From Inia geoffrensis (lineage: Eukaryota; Chordata; Mammalia; Artiodactyla; Iniidae): DNA of 64,000 nt. Each line of letters begins with the position of its first letter. Within the stretch, counting starts at the first letter, position 1. This document shows, piece by piece, positions 13,081-24,075 of this stretch. The notes beneath the pieces are model-generated. The model had not been told where the DNA came from. It was given only the letters and a program-made list of their open reading frames with translations, and searched no databases. The translations under genes were made by a program, and so were the position numbers. The stretch spans positions 14,862,835 to 14,926,834 of the forward strand of contig CM070904.1 of assembly GCA_036417435.1 (NCBI GenBank), written 5' to 3'.

Positions 13081-13420
13081 ATAAATGGTTTCCATGGAGC
13101 TGATAGTGGTAGTGATGATGATGGCAGAGGTGGTGATGGAGGTGTTGGTGTTTTGGGGGCTTGAGGGGGAGCTGGAGATGCTGAGGTGATGGTGGTGGTA
13201 TTGGTGGAGGTGGAGGTGGTAGAGGTGGTCCTGGTGCTGGTGTTGCTGGTGGAGGTGGTCCTGGTGCTGGTGTTGCTGGTAGAGGTGGTCCTGGTGTTGC
13301 TGTTGCTGGTGGAGGTGGTCCTGGTGCTGGTGTTGCTGGTGGAGGTGGTCCTGGTGCTGGTGTTGCTGGTGGAGGTGGTCCTGGTGCTGGTGGTGGTACA
13401 GGTATTGATATTAGTGATAG
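13081..13420. repeat. GGT-rich minisatellite, 30-bp units
   Basis: The core at 13221-13399 is about 5.9 copies of a 30-bp unit (ggwggtcctggtgctggtgttgctggt type). It is flanked by decayed GGT/GGA trinucleotide repeats. Because 30 is a multiple of 3, frames stay open on both strands. The minus-strand frame (13073-13462, 129 codons) encodes a PPPPATPAPG-type repeat followed by a His-rich tail. The plus-strand frame encodes a Val/Leu-rich repeat. I see no promoter, splice sites or parent gene, so I call it a repeat and not a gene. Confidence 0.85.
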
Positions 13421-13644
13421 AGATTGTAGGGCGTGGCTATTAACAGTAAGTGAGGCAACCACAGCAAAAGGAAAAGAGGGGTAAGGAAAAGTATGATCCA
13501 GCTAGAGATAAAGTTAATAGACTGGAGGTGAAAAACAGAAGGTAGGGTTCGAATTAAAAAGAGCTAGAAAAGTTTTTGTTCTACTTTCTGTCATAACTGG
13601 GAGTGAGTAGGCTGGGTTTGCAGCAGTCTTGCCCATGGGAATAG

Positions 13645-13884
13645 CTATAGTAGTGATAATATTAGCTAATATTTATTGAGGGCTTACAACATTCCAGATG
13701 CTATTACAAGCAACTTCAATGCAGATCTCATTTAATCCTTGTAACAACTCATGAAATAGATGTCTATTATTATTCACACTTAACAGGTGAAGAAATGGAG
13801 GCACAGAGAGGTTTAAGTAACTTGCTTAATATCATAGTGACAAGGAAGTGACAGAATCAGATTCTGCCTGCAGCTCAGTTTCTT
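13645..13884 (-). mobile_element. MIR, antisense, left part
   Basis: 'aatatttattgagggcttac...gcacagagaggtttaagtaacttgc' is a well-preserved MIR on the complementary strand. A younger SINE interrupts it, and a short MIR remainder continues at 14097-14130. Confidence 0.8.
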
Positions 13885-14096
13885 TTGTTTTCTTTTTTTC
13901 TTTTGCGGTACGCGGGCCTCTCACTGCTGTGGCCTCTCCCATTGCAGAGCACAGGTGCCAGATGCGCAGGCTCAGTGGCCATGGCTCACGGGCCCAGCCG
14001 CTCCGCGGCATGTGGGATCTTCCCGGACCGGGGCACGAACCCGTGTCCCCTGCATCAGCAGGTGGACTCTCAACCACTGCACCACCAGGGAAGCCC
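13885..14096 (-). mobile_element. cetacean CHR-type SINE, antisense
   Basis: Reading + strand: T-rich tail, 'gcggtacgcgggcctctcac', GC-rich body, then '...accaccagggaagccc', the reversed tRNA-derived head. The flanking copies at 13869-13884 and 14097-14112 (t[g/a]cagctcagtttctt) are a 16-bp target duplication with one mismatch. The insertion lies inside an older MIR. Confidence 0.92.
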
Positions 14097-14130
14097 TACA
14101 GCTCAGTTTCTTAACCACAGAGCTTTGGGG

Positions 14131-14500
14131 AACATGACAGATAGTGAGGTACGTACACAGGACTGACCAATGTCCCAGGTGGAGGGTAAATGAGAGATTG
14201 TCCTTGCTATTGCTCTTGGGTTATGAAGACTCAGCTTTAAGTATGCAAGTTAAGAGCTCAGGGAAGGGTCTACAGCCACAAATCAACTCATAAGCCTCTA
14301 ATCTTCAAGAGGAGGAGGAAAGAGCTCTTCATCTGTGGACCATTTCTGGAGGTCTGCTGGAGGCCACCTGCTCGTTGCTTGAAAGCAGGGCTGCTGCTCT
14401 GTGTCTGGGTATAGATATCCACTGGAAGAGTGTGGTCTGGAAAAAAGTGTTGGCTGTTTTCCGTTTTTACTAACTGAACAACTAACTCTTATTTTCTTTC
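14131..14500. other. unique sequence
   Basis: Nothing recognisable was seen. A T-rich patch (14488-14500) at its right end may be the decayed A-tail of the adjacent ATP5MK retrocopy. Confidence 0.4.
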
Positions 14501-14502
14501 CA

Positions 14503-14866
14503 GGTTCATAATTTATTGTGCAAATTGAGTATCACATGATGAGTTGACATTAGCTTCTTCAGGCATGGGAGCATAACAGATGAGGTAGAGTTTAGAATCC
14601 ATTTATGTTGCTTTCACAGCTGGAGTTCTTTTAGACCTTAACTTAAAGTATAAGACTATCAAAGCAATACATTCATATGTGCCCAGTACACAATTCATTC
14701 TCCCTGTGAGAGTGTAAGTGTTGAAATATTTTTTGATACCAGTGAATTGGAACTGGGCATCAGTTTCTGGACCTGCCATGATTTCAATCTTCCAAAATGC
14801 ATATACTCCACAGCTGGTGTCCTTCAACTTATACACCTTCACCTTAGCCCCACCTAAGCTAAGCTG
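14503..14866 (-). pseudogene. ATP5MK: ATP5MK (USMG5/DAPIT) processed retrocopy with open frame
   Basis: On the minus strand an ATG at 14779 opens a 58-codon frame that stops at 14603. It begins MAGPETDAQFQF, continues FTGIKKYFN, has the hydrophobic stretch IALIVLYFKL and ends RTPAVKAT. This is full length for DAPIT, the small single-membrane-span subunit of mitochondrial ATP synthase. From memory of the human protein it differs at about seven positions, including E-C for G-S before the membrane span. The copy has no introns and carries 5' and 3' UTR-like sequence with AATAAA at 14512-14517, so it is a retrocopy. The frame runs on upstream without a stop to another ATG at 14842. The A-tail is decayed, and I found no target duplication. 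An L1 lies directly against its 5' end. Whether it is expressed is unknown. Confidence 0.85.
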
Positions 14867-14870
14867 CCTG

Positions 14871-17043
14871 TTTTTTTTTTTTTTTTTTGAATTTTATTTT
14901 ATTTTATTTTTTATACAGCAGGTTCTTATTAGTTATCTATTTTATACATATTAGTGTATATATGTCAATCCCAATCACCCCTTTCATCCCACCACCCCAC
15001 CCCCGCTTTCCCCCCTTGGTGTCCATACGTTTGTTCTCTGTATCTGTGTCTCTATTTCTGCCTTGCTAACTAGTTCTTCTGTACGATTTTTCTAGATTCC
15101 ATATATGCGTTAATATATGATATTTGTTTTTCTATCTCTGACTTACTTCACTCAGTATGACAGTCTCTAGGTCCATCCACGTCTCTAAAAATGACCAAAT
15201 TTCGTTTCTTTTTATGGCTGAGTAATATTCCATTGTATATATGTATCACATCTTCTTTATCCATTCATCTGTCGCTGGACATTTAGGTTGCTTCCATGAC
15301 CTGACTATTGTAAATAGTGCTACAGTGAACATTGGGGTGCATATGTCTTTTTGAATTATAGTTTTTTCTGGGTATATGTCCAGTAGTGGGATTTCTAGGT
15401 CATATGGTAGTTCTATTTTTAGTTTTCTAAGGACCCTCCATACTGTTCTCCATAGTGGCTGTATCAATTTACATTCCCACCAACAGTGCAAGAGGGTTCC
15501 CTTTTCTCCACACCCTCTCCAGCATTTGTTGTTTGTAGATTTTCTGATGATGCCCATTTTAACCGGTGTGAGGTGATACTTCATTGTAGTTTTGATTTGC
15601 ATTTCTCTAATACTTAGTCATGTTGAGCAGCTTTTCATGTGATTCTTGGCCATCCACATCATAAGGGCCATATATGACAAACCCACAGAAAACATTATTC
15701 TCAATGGTGAAAAACAGACAACATTTCCTCGAAGATCAGGGACAAGACAAGGATGTCCACTCTCGCCACTATTATTCACATAGTTTTGGAAGTCCTAGCC
15801 AGGGCAATCAGAAGAAAAAGAAATAAAAGGAATACAAATTGGAAAAGAAGAAGTAAAACTGTCACTGTTTGCAGATGGCATGATACTATACACAGAGAAT
15901 CCTAAAGATGCCACCAGAACGCTACTAGAGCTAATCAATGAATTTGGTAAATTTGAAGGATACAAAATTAATGCACAGAAATCAGAAATCTCTTGCATTC
16001 CTATACACTAACAATGAAAGATCAGAAAGAAAAGCTAAGGAAACAATCCCATTTACCATTGCCAAAAAGAATAAAATACTTAGGAATAAACCTACCTAAA
16101 GAGGTCAAAGACCTGTATGTAGAAAACTAACTATAAGACATTGATGAAAGAAATCAAAGTTGACACAAACAGATGGAGAGATATACCATATTCTTGGTTT
16201 GGAAGAATCAATACTGTGAAAATGACTATACCACCCAAAGCAATCTACAGATTCAATGCAACCCCTATCAAATTACCAATGCATTTTTTACAGAACTAGA
16301 ACAAAAAAATCTTAAAATTTGTATGGAGACACAAAAGACCCCGAATAGCCAAAGCAATCTTGAGAAAGAAAAATGGAGCTGGAGGAATCAGACTCCTGGA
16401 CTTCAGACTATACTACAAAGCTACAGTAATCAAGACAATACGGTACTGGCACAAAAACAGAAATACAGATCAATGGAACAGGATAGAAAGCCCAGAGATA
16501 AATCCATGCACCTATGGTCAACTAATCTATGACAAAGGAGGCAAAGGTATACAATGGAGAAAAGACAGTCTCTTGAATAAGTGGTGCTGGGAAACAGGGA
16601 CAGCTACATGTAAAAGAGTGAAATTAGATCACTCCCTAACACCATACACAAAAAATAAAGACATAAAGTGTAGGACTAGACACTATAAAACTCTTAGAGG
16701 AAAACATAGGAAGAACACCCTTTGACATAAATCACAGCAAGATCTTTTTGACCCATCTCCCAAAGTAATGGAAATAAAAACAAAAATAAACAAATGGGAC
16801 CTCATGAAACTTAAAAACTTTTGCACAGCAAAGGAAACTATGAGCAAGATGATGAGCAAGATGAAAAGACAACCCTCAGAATGGGAGAAAATATTTGCAA
16901 ATGAAGCAACTGACAAAGGATTAATCTCCAAAATATATAAACAGCTCATACAGCTCAATATTAAAAAAAACCAAAGAACCCAATGAAGAAATGGACAGAA
17001 GACATAAATAGACATTTCTCCCAAGAGGACATATGGATGGCCA
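14871..17043. mobile_element. 5'-inverted (twin-primed) L1, ~2.2 kb
   Basis: Left part, 14871 to ~15655: T tail, 3' UTR and the C-terminal end of ORF2, all antisense. Right part, ~15656-17043: ORF2 from the reverse-transcriptase region onward, in sense orientation. The sense part ends at 'atatggatggcca' exactly where the antisense part begins ('gatgtggatggcca' when reversed). That is the signature of twin-primed insertion with 5' inversion. The RT catalytic motif near 15868-15879 reads FADG rather than FADD. Frameshifts break the frame, so the element is dead. I found no clear target duplication. Confidence 0.88.
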
Positions 17044-17905
17044 TGAATGTTTTTTAAAAGAAGTTTTGATATTGTAGTGGATGCCTGTGGTCTGAGTTGT
17101 CAGTGGCTACACACATTACTGGCCAGCCACCCTCAGGCCCATTTTGGGGGAGTCAGTGAGCTATTTCATGGCTCTGCCCTTCTTTCGCTACAAACACTGC
17201 CTCTGTCCCATCTGAGCAGGCTTTGTGATGCCTTGACACACTGACTTTCACACATACTTTTATGATTATCTCCCCTTCCCCCAACTTTTATGATTATCTC
17301 CCCTTCCCCCAGGCTTGCTGTGAAAACATGTACACCCAGGTCGGTTTTTGTTCCTCATCTGCTTTTTTTTGGTCTGTTGATTTCATTGATAATTCTTTCA
17401 CGTTTTTTTTTTTTTTTTTTTTCTTTTACTTCTCTTAGAGAAAGGGTGGAGGAGGAGCCACCTGCATTACTGTCCTCCATGCTTCTCTCGCTCTCAGGAG
17501 ACATGCCTCTCCCAGCACCAGTGGAGCTGTGGGCCTGTGACATACTGAAGCTGGGTTTAGAGGAGGCTGAATGCCTGTGGCTGGAGTTTAAACAAGATCG
17601 TTAACTTAATCTTCTACTTCAGAGAGCACCATACAAAAACGATTTTGTCTCATAAAATGTCCCATAAAATGTCACTCCCACATACCATGGAGAGAGAAGG
17701 TAGATGCATTAATAATCAATTAATTTCAGAAAATTAATGTGCCCTGGCTTTTACACTAGAGCCTGAGAAAATAGGAAATATCCTTCTCTGTTAAATTTTG
17801 CATTTTTTTTCTATAATGGAGGTAAAGTCACTGACTCTTACATTAAGAGGAGTGGGCAGATGAGGAGTGCATGAAAATATGTTTGCACTCAGCAGACTAC
17901 TGGAG
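17044..17905. other. unique sequence with a 28-bp tandem duplication
   Basis: No gene could be supported. A T-run lies at about 17403-17422. The 104-codon frame at 17290-17604 is partly made of that T-run (poly-Phe) and has no family signature. Confidence 0.45.
17256..17311. repeat. perfect 28-bp tandem duplication
   Basis: 17256-17283 and 17284-17311 are identical (beginning acttttatgattatctcccc). The lack of any difference suggests a recent event, or an assembly artefact. Confidence 0.9.
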
Positions 17906-17913
17906 TGATGAAC

Positions 17914-18116
17914 TTTTTTTTTTTGGCGGTACACGGGCCTCTCACCACTGTGGCCTCTCCCGTTGTGGAGCACAGACTCCGAACACTCAGGCTCAGCGGC
18001 CATGGCTCACGGGCCCAGCTGCTACGTGTCATGTGGGATCTTCCCGGACCGGGGCACGAGCCCGTGTCCTCTGCATCGGCAGGTGGACTCTCAACCACTG
18101 CGCCACCAGGGAAGCC
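17914..18116 (-). mobile_element. cetacean CHR-type SINE, antisense
   Basis: T-run, 'ggcggtacacgggcctctcacc', body, then '...gccaccagggaagcc'. The target duplication tgatgaac plus T's lies at 17906-17913 and 18117-18124. Confidence 0.92.
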
Positions 18117-18313
18117 TGATGAACTTTTTTTTTGGTCAATGTTTATGGGAATGTCAAATTTGAGGAATTTTTAGCATTAGAAAGTCTTAAGATTGTAAAT
18201 TGCTAATAAAGTTTTTATGTGGTAACAATGCCACTTGTAGAACTTGTACTGTAACCTCAAATCTAGTTTTTTCTGGGGAAATAGTGGTAGTAGAACACCT
18301 AAAGAACATTCCT
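18117..18313. other. unique spacer between two inverted SINEs
   Basis: About 200 bp of unique sequence separates two SINE copies in opposite orientation. Its right end is the 13-bp target duplication of the next SINE. Confidence 0.6.
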
Positions 18314-18527
18314 AGGGCTTCCCTGGTGGCACAGTGGTTGAGAGTCCGCCTGCCGATGCAGGGGATACGGGTTCGTGCCCCGGTCTGGGAAGATCCCACA
18401 TGCCGCGGAGCGGCTGGGCCCGTGAGCCATGGCCGCTGAGCCTGCGCGTCCGGAGCCTGTGCTCCGCAACGGGAGAGGCCACAACAGTGAGAGGCCCGCA
18501 TACCGCAAAAAAAAAAAAAAAAAAAAA
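18314..18527 (+). mobile_element. cetacean CHR-type SINE, sense
   Basis: It starts 'gggcttccctggtggcacag' and carries the tRNA-like B box 'gggttcgtgcccc'. It ends '...ccgcataccgc' followed by a pure A-run. The perfect 13-bp target duplication aaagaacattcct is at 18301-18313 and 18528-18540. Confidence 0.95.
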
Positions 18528-18540
18528 AAAGAACATTCCT

Positions 18541-19630
18541 AAAGTAAACATGAGCAGCATTTGTCAGAACCAATTTTAGACTTTTACTGCTGCTTGGGAG
18601 TGTGCCGGTAGGGAGTGAGGAAACCAGTCTGCTGCATCAAATAATGACCAAAATGATGCCAAAGTTAACAATAACTAGCTTATCTTTACATTTGCCAAAG
18701 TTTTATATGTCAATTAAAAATGTCAACACCATTGAATAAAATTGCACAACTTATAGCAGTTACTGTCACAACGAAAATTAGAAGGACACCTGTCAGAATT
18801 TAATAATCACATGATTTCTACCCTTACCAGGCTTTGATATCAGCCACAACTTTCTGACTAATGAGGAAACTGACTGATGATTGTGCCCATTGACTTGTGA
18901 TCAGATTGAAAGGCTAGAAGATGGTAATGAGTATACATAGAAGCATATTTACAGAAACGCATCTATTTGCAGAGGGGTCTTGTTCAAGTTCACAGAAATG
19001 CTTAATTAAGAATGAGCAAAGCAATAAAGTGAATTTAAAAATGATTTTTATTGAATTCAAAAATTGTGAGCTAAGAGCACTTGAGTTAAATTAAAAAGCA
19101 ATTTTACTGAGTTAATGGTGAGTATAAAGAATGAAATCAATAAAAACTCCACTTACCATTAACTTCAAAAACAGTAAAAACATTTTACTAACTGTGTTGT
19201 TTTAGATTCAACTATATATGTTCCCTCAATTTGCAAAGCTTTTTTTTGCTACTGAATGTGGGCTTTAAAATTTGCTGGTATATGTAAACACACGTGTGTA
19301 TAATCTAAACCATGAGCAGCACTGACCTTGGGTGGGCCATTGAACTCCGCTGCTTGGTTTCATCACATATGAATCAAGGACAGTTATATGTACTTCACGT
19401 GTGTTACATTTCTGGAGATACTGTATGGGCTCCCAACAAGTGAGGTGAGCCTGCACTAACAGATGGCTTCTTATGCCCTTTATAATATATAAATATAAAT
19501 TCATCATACGTAAGTGAAGGTAAATTTCCCATATGGTAAATATTAGGTCAAAACATGCAGTTGCTTTTTTTGTAGGTTGAAGATGATTGAATAACAGCAA
19601 TTTTATATGGTTCAACCTGATACAGCCCAC
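18541..19630. other. unique AT-rich sequence
   Basis: No repeat or exon could be supported. The 121-codon minus frame at 19265-19630 has no recognisable family and no splice or polyadenylation context. Confidence 0.4.
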
Positions 19631-19990
19631 TGGAATTCATTCATTCATCCATTCATTTATTCATTCCATCAGTCATTCAACAAATCAAGTGACTGCTCTG
19701 CCAGGTGCTGAGTGTACAGTAATAAACGAAGAAGATGATAAGATAGAGTGAGAGACAGCAAATAAACCAACTTTCAAATAAGCATATGACTAAAAATTGT
19801 GATAGGTGCTGTCACAGTAAAAATTCGGGGTGACAAAAGAATAATGGAGGAAACCCAGGAGGCTTTGCCACAGGCAGTGCCACTTAGGTTGCACCTAAGT
19901 GATGAGTTGAGTTAAGCCAAGAGAAGAAGGGGAAGAGCATTGCAGCAGAGAGAGGAGCAGGTGTGAAGGGCTGGGGTGGGATATAGGTGG
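19631..19990 (-). mobile_element. L2 3' fragment, antisense
   Basis: 'attcattcattcatcc...ctgccaggtgctgagtgtacagtaataaac...' through '...agagcattgcagcagagagaggagcagg' follows the order of an L2 3' end on the complementary strand. Confidence 0.7.
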
Positions 19991-20350
19991 TCACACATCT
20001 ACCTGAGTCCAGAAGGTCATGGGGAGAATGCTGAGGTCTGTTTCTTGACTTCATACCTGGATGATCAGCCCCATGGGATTGATGCCCAAGTGAGATGGTC
20101 TGGCCATCTTGACTGTCTACCTCTGCCCATATGCTGCAAGGAACTGTCCATGGGGCAAGCACTACTGGCCTCCAGTAAATGATACCGTTACTCTGCTAGA
20201 CCCGTACGCAGAGTCTGGACTCAGAGCCTCAGGACCCAGCCTGAAAATGAGGGAGTGCTGGGCAGCTAAGGTTGATGGGCCAGTAGAAACTTTGTAGTTA
20301 ACCAGAAACTTTTTCCTAACAGAGCATTGTTGGAATATATCAATAAGAAC
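19991..20350. other. unique sequence
   Basis: Nothing recognisable was seen. The antisense L2 may extend weakly into the first part. Confidence 0.4.
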
Positions 20351-20590
20351 AACATATTTTATTTACTGAGGGTTTATTATGTGCCAGGCACCAAAGCATT
20401 TGCTTCATTTAAACTTTTATTACTCAGTTATAATCTAATGAGATAGGCATTATTACCACCCCATTTTACAGGTGTGGAAACCAAGGCTCAAGGAGGTTGA
20501 GTGACTTGCCATGGTCTCACAGTTGGGAGGTAGTGGGCTAGGCTGTCTGATCACGGAGGCTCTGCCCTTCACCTCTCTGCTATGTTGGCC
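20351..20590 (-). mobile_element. MIR, antisense
   Basis: 'ttactgagggtttattatgtgccaggc...ccattttacaggtgtggaaacc...gagtgacttgcc' is an intact MIR core on the complementary strand. Confidence 0.8.
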
Positions 20591-21930
20591 TTCCCATCAC
20601 ATTCCACCCCACCACAGCTGTTACTGAGCATGCTGCATCATTTGTGCCTTGGTTTCCTTCAGGGGATGTTGCAGTCAAGCCACGACTGTGTGAGTCAGAG
20701 GTGGGGTCTCCCACAGTTAATGCAGTATTTTTTGTTGGACTCACTTAAGAAAGAGACAAATTCTCACATGAGAACTTGGATGGTGAAGGCTTCAGTTTCC
20801 AGCAGATTGGGAGAGAAAGCTTAGCTTCTGACTCTTGGTAGAGACCCCAATAATCCAGGGATATGTCCATATCTTCCCGAGTGATGTGGCTGAGAAGGGT
20901 CTGGGGGAGACCAAGAGGTCTGCAGGGAGCCATCCCTTGCAGCATCCATTACAGACCTCCTAGCTCCATGCTTCTCTTGGGCTCCCAGACCAGTCTCTGC
21001 AGGGCATTATGTTGGTCCACCTTGGGCCAGACCAACAGGTGGGGAGGAGGTCATTGCAACAGTGACAGTAGGCAGAGGCAAGCAGGGATTCCAGGGAAAG
21101 GTGAATTTCCAACTCAATTCATCTTCTCCACTGAGAACTTCTCCTTTCCAGTGCCAACCCACAGAACTATGTTTTGGGGGCAAACACTTTTCCTTGCCTT
21201 ATTACAAATGACTGAACGTATTTCATAATCCCGTAAGCAGTGTTCCCAGTCTACATTATCTCTGCTTCCTGGGGGCTGCCAAGCAAGAAAAGATGCCCGT
21301 GAAACCACTGGCGCCAGAAGTAAACTGAATGCCCTGCAACTGCTATCATCTCCCGAGTTCCTAGGCAGCTGGGGGCCCTCTTTCAGGCAGCAGAACTAAG
21401 GCACATCCTGCCGAGGCACTTTTGGATGGGGGCCCTCCTGTGTTCTCCAGGGCACATATCAATTTCAGGGCCCTGCGTGGAATCAGGGCTGGGAAGGGGA
21501 GGCCTGAAACACTGTGAAATGTGATAAAGCTGGTTTGATTCAGGGCATCCATGCTTTGTGACACCTGCCTATCTGTTACACTGAGGCTGTTACACAACTG
21601 TCTGGGAATTTATCTGCATCCTCATGTGTGCCATGGTGCCAACCGACCTCAAAGTGGGTGGGCACCTGGAGGGAGGGGTCAGACTGGCTTTTATTCCCCC
21701 TCTTCGGCTGTGCAGAGCTCCCACATCCGCCAGATGACATACTGGCAGGAATGATCAGCACAAAACTAGATTGTTGATTTCAGTGAAGTGCTTAGCTTTA
21801 CCCTCTCCAAAATCCAGGTCGCTGGGATATTCGTCTGTCTCTGTCACCCTCACCAAAAACTCAATCAAATTTTGAAGCCCAGGAAAGGAAGATCTCAAAT
21901 TCCCCTGGAAACTTCTTTTGGTATTTCAAA
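20591..21930. other. unique sequence, moderately GC-rich
   Basis: No exon pair, CpG island or repeat could be supported over 1.3 kb. Several frames of 60-120 codons overlap on both strands without a family signature. Confidence 0.4.
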
Positions 21931-22195
21931 CTTATGGGGAAATAACTCAAATGTCCAGTAACAGGTGAATGGATAAAGAAGCCGTAGCACCTACATGATG
22001 GAATACTGCTCAGTAATAAAGTGGAAGGATCCATTGGAATATAGCCCAGTGTGGATGAATTTCAAAAGAATTGTCCTAAGTGGAAGAAGCCAGACTGCAT
22101 GCTGTATAATGCTGTATAATTCCATTTATATGACGTTCTGGAAAAGGCAAAGTTTTGGGGAAAATTACTCCCATGTCAAGTAGTTTTCAATCCCA
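21931..22195 (+). mobile_element. old L1M 3' fragment, sense
   Basis: 'aatgtccagtaacaggtgaatggataaa...gaatactgctcagtaataaa...' is the 3' portion of an old L1 in sense orientation. It contains a small direct duplication (tgctgtataa twice) near 22120. Confidence 0.7.
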
Positions 22196-22211
22196 GGGGT
22201 ATCTCAGGGAC

Positions 22212-22281
22212 CTCAGTGGGGAATAAGGGTGAGGTAGCATTGGGAACTCAGTGGGGAATAAGGGTGAGGTAGCATTGGGAA
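22212..22281. repeat. perfect 35-bp tandem duplication
   Basis: 22212-22246 and 22247-22281 are identical (beginning ctcagtggggaataagggtg). Confidence 0.92.
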
Positions 22282-22705
22282 GAATCTAAGCCTCCACTTC
22301 ATTTAGAGAAGCTTCACTTTTATATATTTTATACACTGAGGTTTTGTTCCTTTGAAAAACTTGTTCTATACTTTAAAAAGAGTTTGAATAAGCTAAACCA
22401 GATGAAACAGCATCTAGAGTGACAGAAAGGAGATTTAAGTCTTCTCCACTCCTTGTCTAACCCAACTGGCTTGGGAACTCCTGAGGTGAGAGAATCTGCT
22501 TAATTTTATGATCTGTTTCCCTTGAGAAGTGTACACACATGCAGGGACTTACAATTTGCATGTCCATTCAGGGAGAGTTGTAGGCTCTCTGAAGTCCATC
22601 CTCAGAGCCCCTAAAAACCCAAGGATCTCCAGTTCAGTATCTTTGCCTTAGAGAGTGGGGACCCTATATTTTCTTCCTTAAACACAATATCATATCATCC
22701 AGTCC
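22282..22705. other. unique sequence
   Basis: Nothing recognisable was seen. Confidence 0.4.
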
Positions 22706-23060
22706 AGGTGTATCAGTTATCTATTGCTGCATAACAGGCCATCCCAATAGGATGCCTTAAAACAATAATATTTTATCATTTCTCTCAATTTTCTGTGTTA
22801 GTTGGTCTCAGTTGGGTAGTTCTTCTGTTCCATGTGGTGTTGGCTAGGGTCACTAATATGGCTGAATTCATCTGGGAGCTTATATGGGTGCTCTGCTGGG
22901 GCTGGAATGTCCAAGGTGACCTCAGCCACATGTCTGAGGCCTTGGTGCTGACTGTCAGCTGGAGCACCTTAGTTCTTTTTCATAAGGACTATCTCTTTCT
23001 TCATGTGGTCTCTCATCTACTATTTAGCCCAGATGGCTGGCTTCCAAGAGAAAGACACTA
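22706..23060 (-). mobile_element. LTR-like element (MaLR/ERVL type), antisense
   Basis: 'tatcagttatctattgctgcataacag...' through '...gatggctggcttccaagag' resembles the complementary strand of an old LTR whose end begins with this widely repeated phrase. The subfamily was not resolved. Confidence 0.45.
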
Positions 23061-23084
23061 GAGACTGCCAGTTCTCTCTCTCTC

Positions 23085-23294
23085 TTTTTTTTTTTTTTTT
23101 TTGTGGTACGCGGGACTCTCACTGCTGTGGCCTCTCCCGTTGCAGAGCACAGGCTCCGGACACGCAGGCTCAGTGGCCACGGCTCACGGGCCCAGCTGCT
23201 CCGCGGCATGTGGGATCTTCCCGGACCGGGGCACGAACCTGCATCCCCTGCATCAGCAGGCGGACTCTCAACCACTGTGCCACCAGGGAAGCCC
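23085..23294 (-). mobile_element. cetacean CHR-type SINE, antisense
   Basis: T-run of 18, 'gtggtacgcgggactctcac', GC-rich body, then '...gtgccaccagggaagccc'. No clear target duplication was found. The left flank is a CT-repeat. Confidence 0.9.
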
Positions 23295-23935
23295 TGCTTC
23301 CTGCTTTTAAAGAATCTATTTTCCAGTGTGTTTCTTCTCTTATGTCACCATGAAGGCCATCAAAAGGTAGGTGCATACCTGTTCCTCAAAGTTTATCTTT
23401 TTGCCCTCCAGCCTCATTATTCTGCCAGTTTCCCAATGACACACCCTTATCACCTGTAAACTTGACTGCCTATTTTAGACTTCGTTATATTTTTCATTTT
23501 TCTCTTCCCAGAAACACATGTCTCCTTTCTCTAGACAAATCGGAAGCTCCCTAAGGCAAGGAGCCACACTCCTATTTCAGGAAGCTAGCATAGTTCTAAA
23601 TGGGAATGACCCTGTGACCTTGTTACAAGGGCAGCAGTTGTGCACAGGCACCGACCTTCAGGATGTCCTTTCTCCCCCACAAATGATAAGGTGAATAGCC
23701 TTTGGCTTCTGTGGATACCTGAGGTGGATGAGCTATCTGGCTGTCTTCCCAGCTGACCTGTGCTTTTATTGTCTGTATCTATCTGATGTGTTTCTTGTGA
23801 TTTCATTAGAGAGCATCTCCCATTTGTTGGGGTAGGGTACAATGAAAACAGAGTCCCACTGCAAACATTCCTGGGAAGCACTGATTCCACCCTCAGCCTT
23901 CACTGTAGAGTCAACAGCATTATCTCAGTGTTTTA
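23295..23935. other. unique sequence
   Basis: No feature could be supported. The minus frame at 23585-23890 (101 codons) has no family signature. Confidence 0.4.
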
Positions 23936-24075
23936 CTTTAGCTGGAAAGCCACTTTCTTGCTTCCTGACATTTCTGCTCCTTGCCTAGAATACTTCCTCC
24001 TCTATCATTCCTTTATCCCAACTTGACCCATTCTTCAAAGCCCAAGTAGTCTTACCATCCACCCAAATGATAGAT
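23936..24075 (+). mobile_element. L2 fragment, sense
   Basis: 'ctccttgcctagaatacttcctcc...cttcaaagcccaagtagtc' follows the L2 internal/3' order. Confidence 0.45.

Noticed and set aside
13186..13443. Plus-strand Val/Leu-rich 85-codon frame in the minisatellite
   Set aside because: It is a by-product of a repeat unit whose length is a multiple of three.
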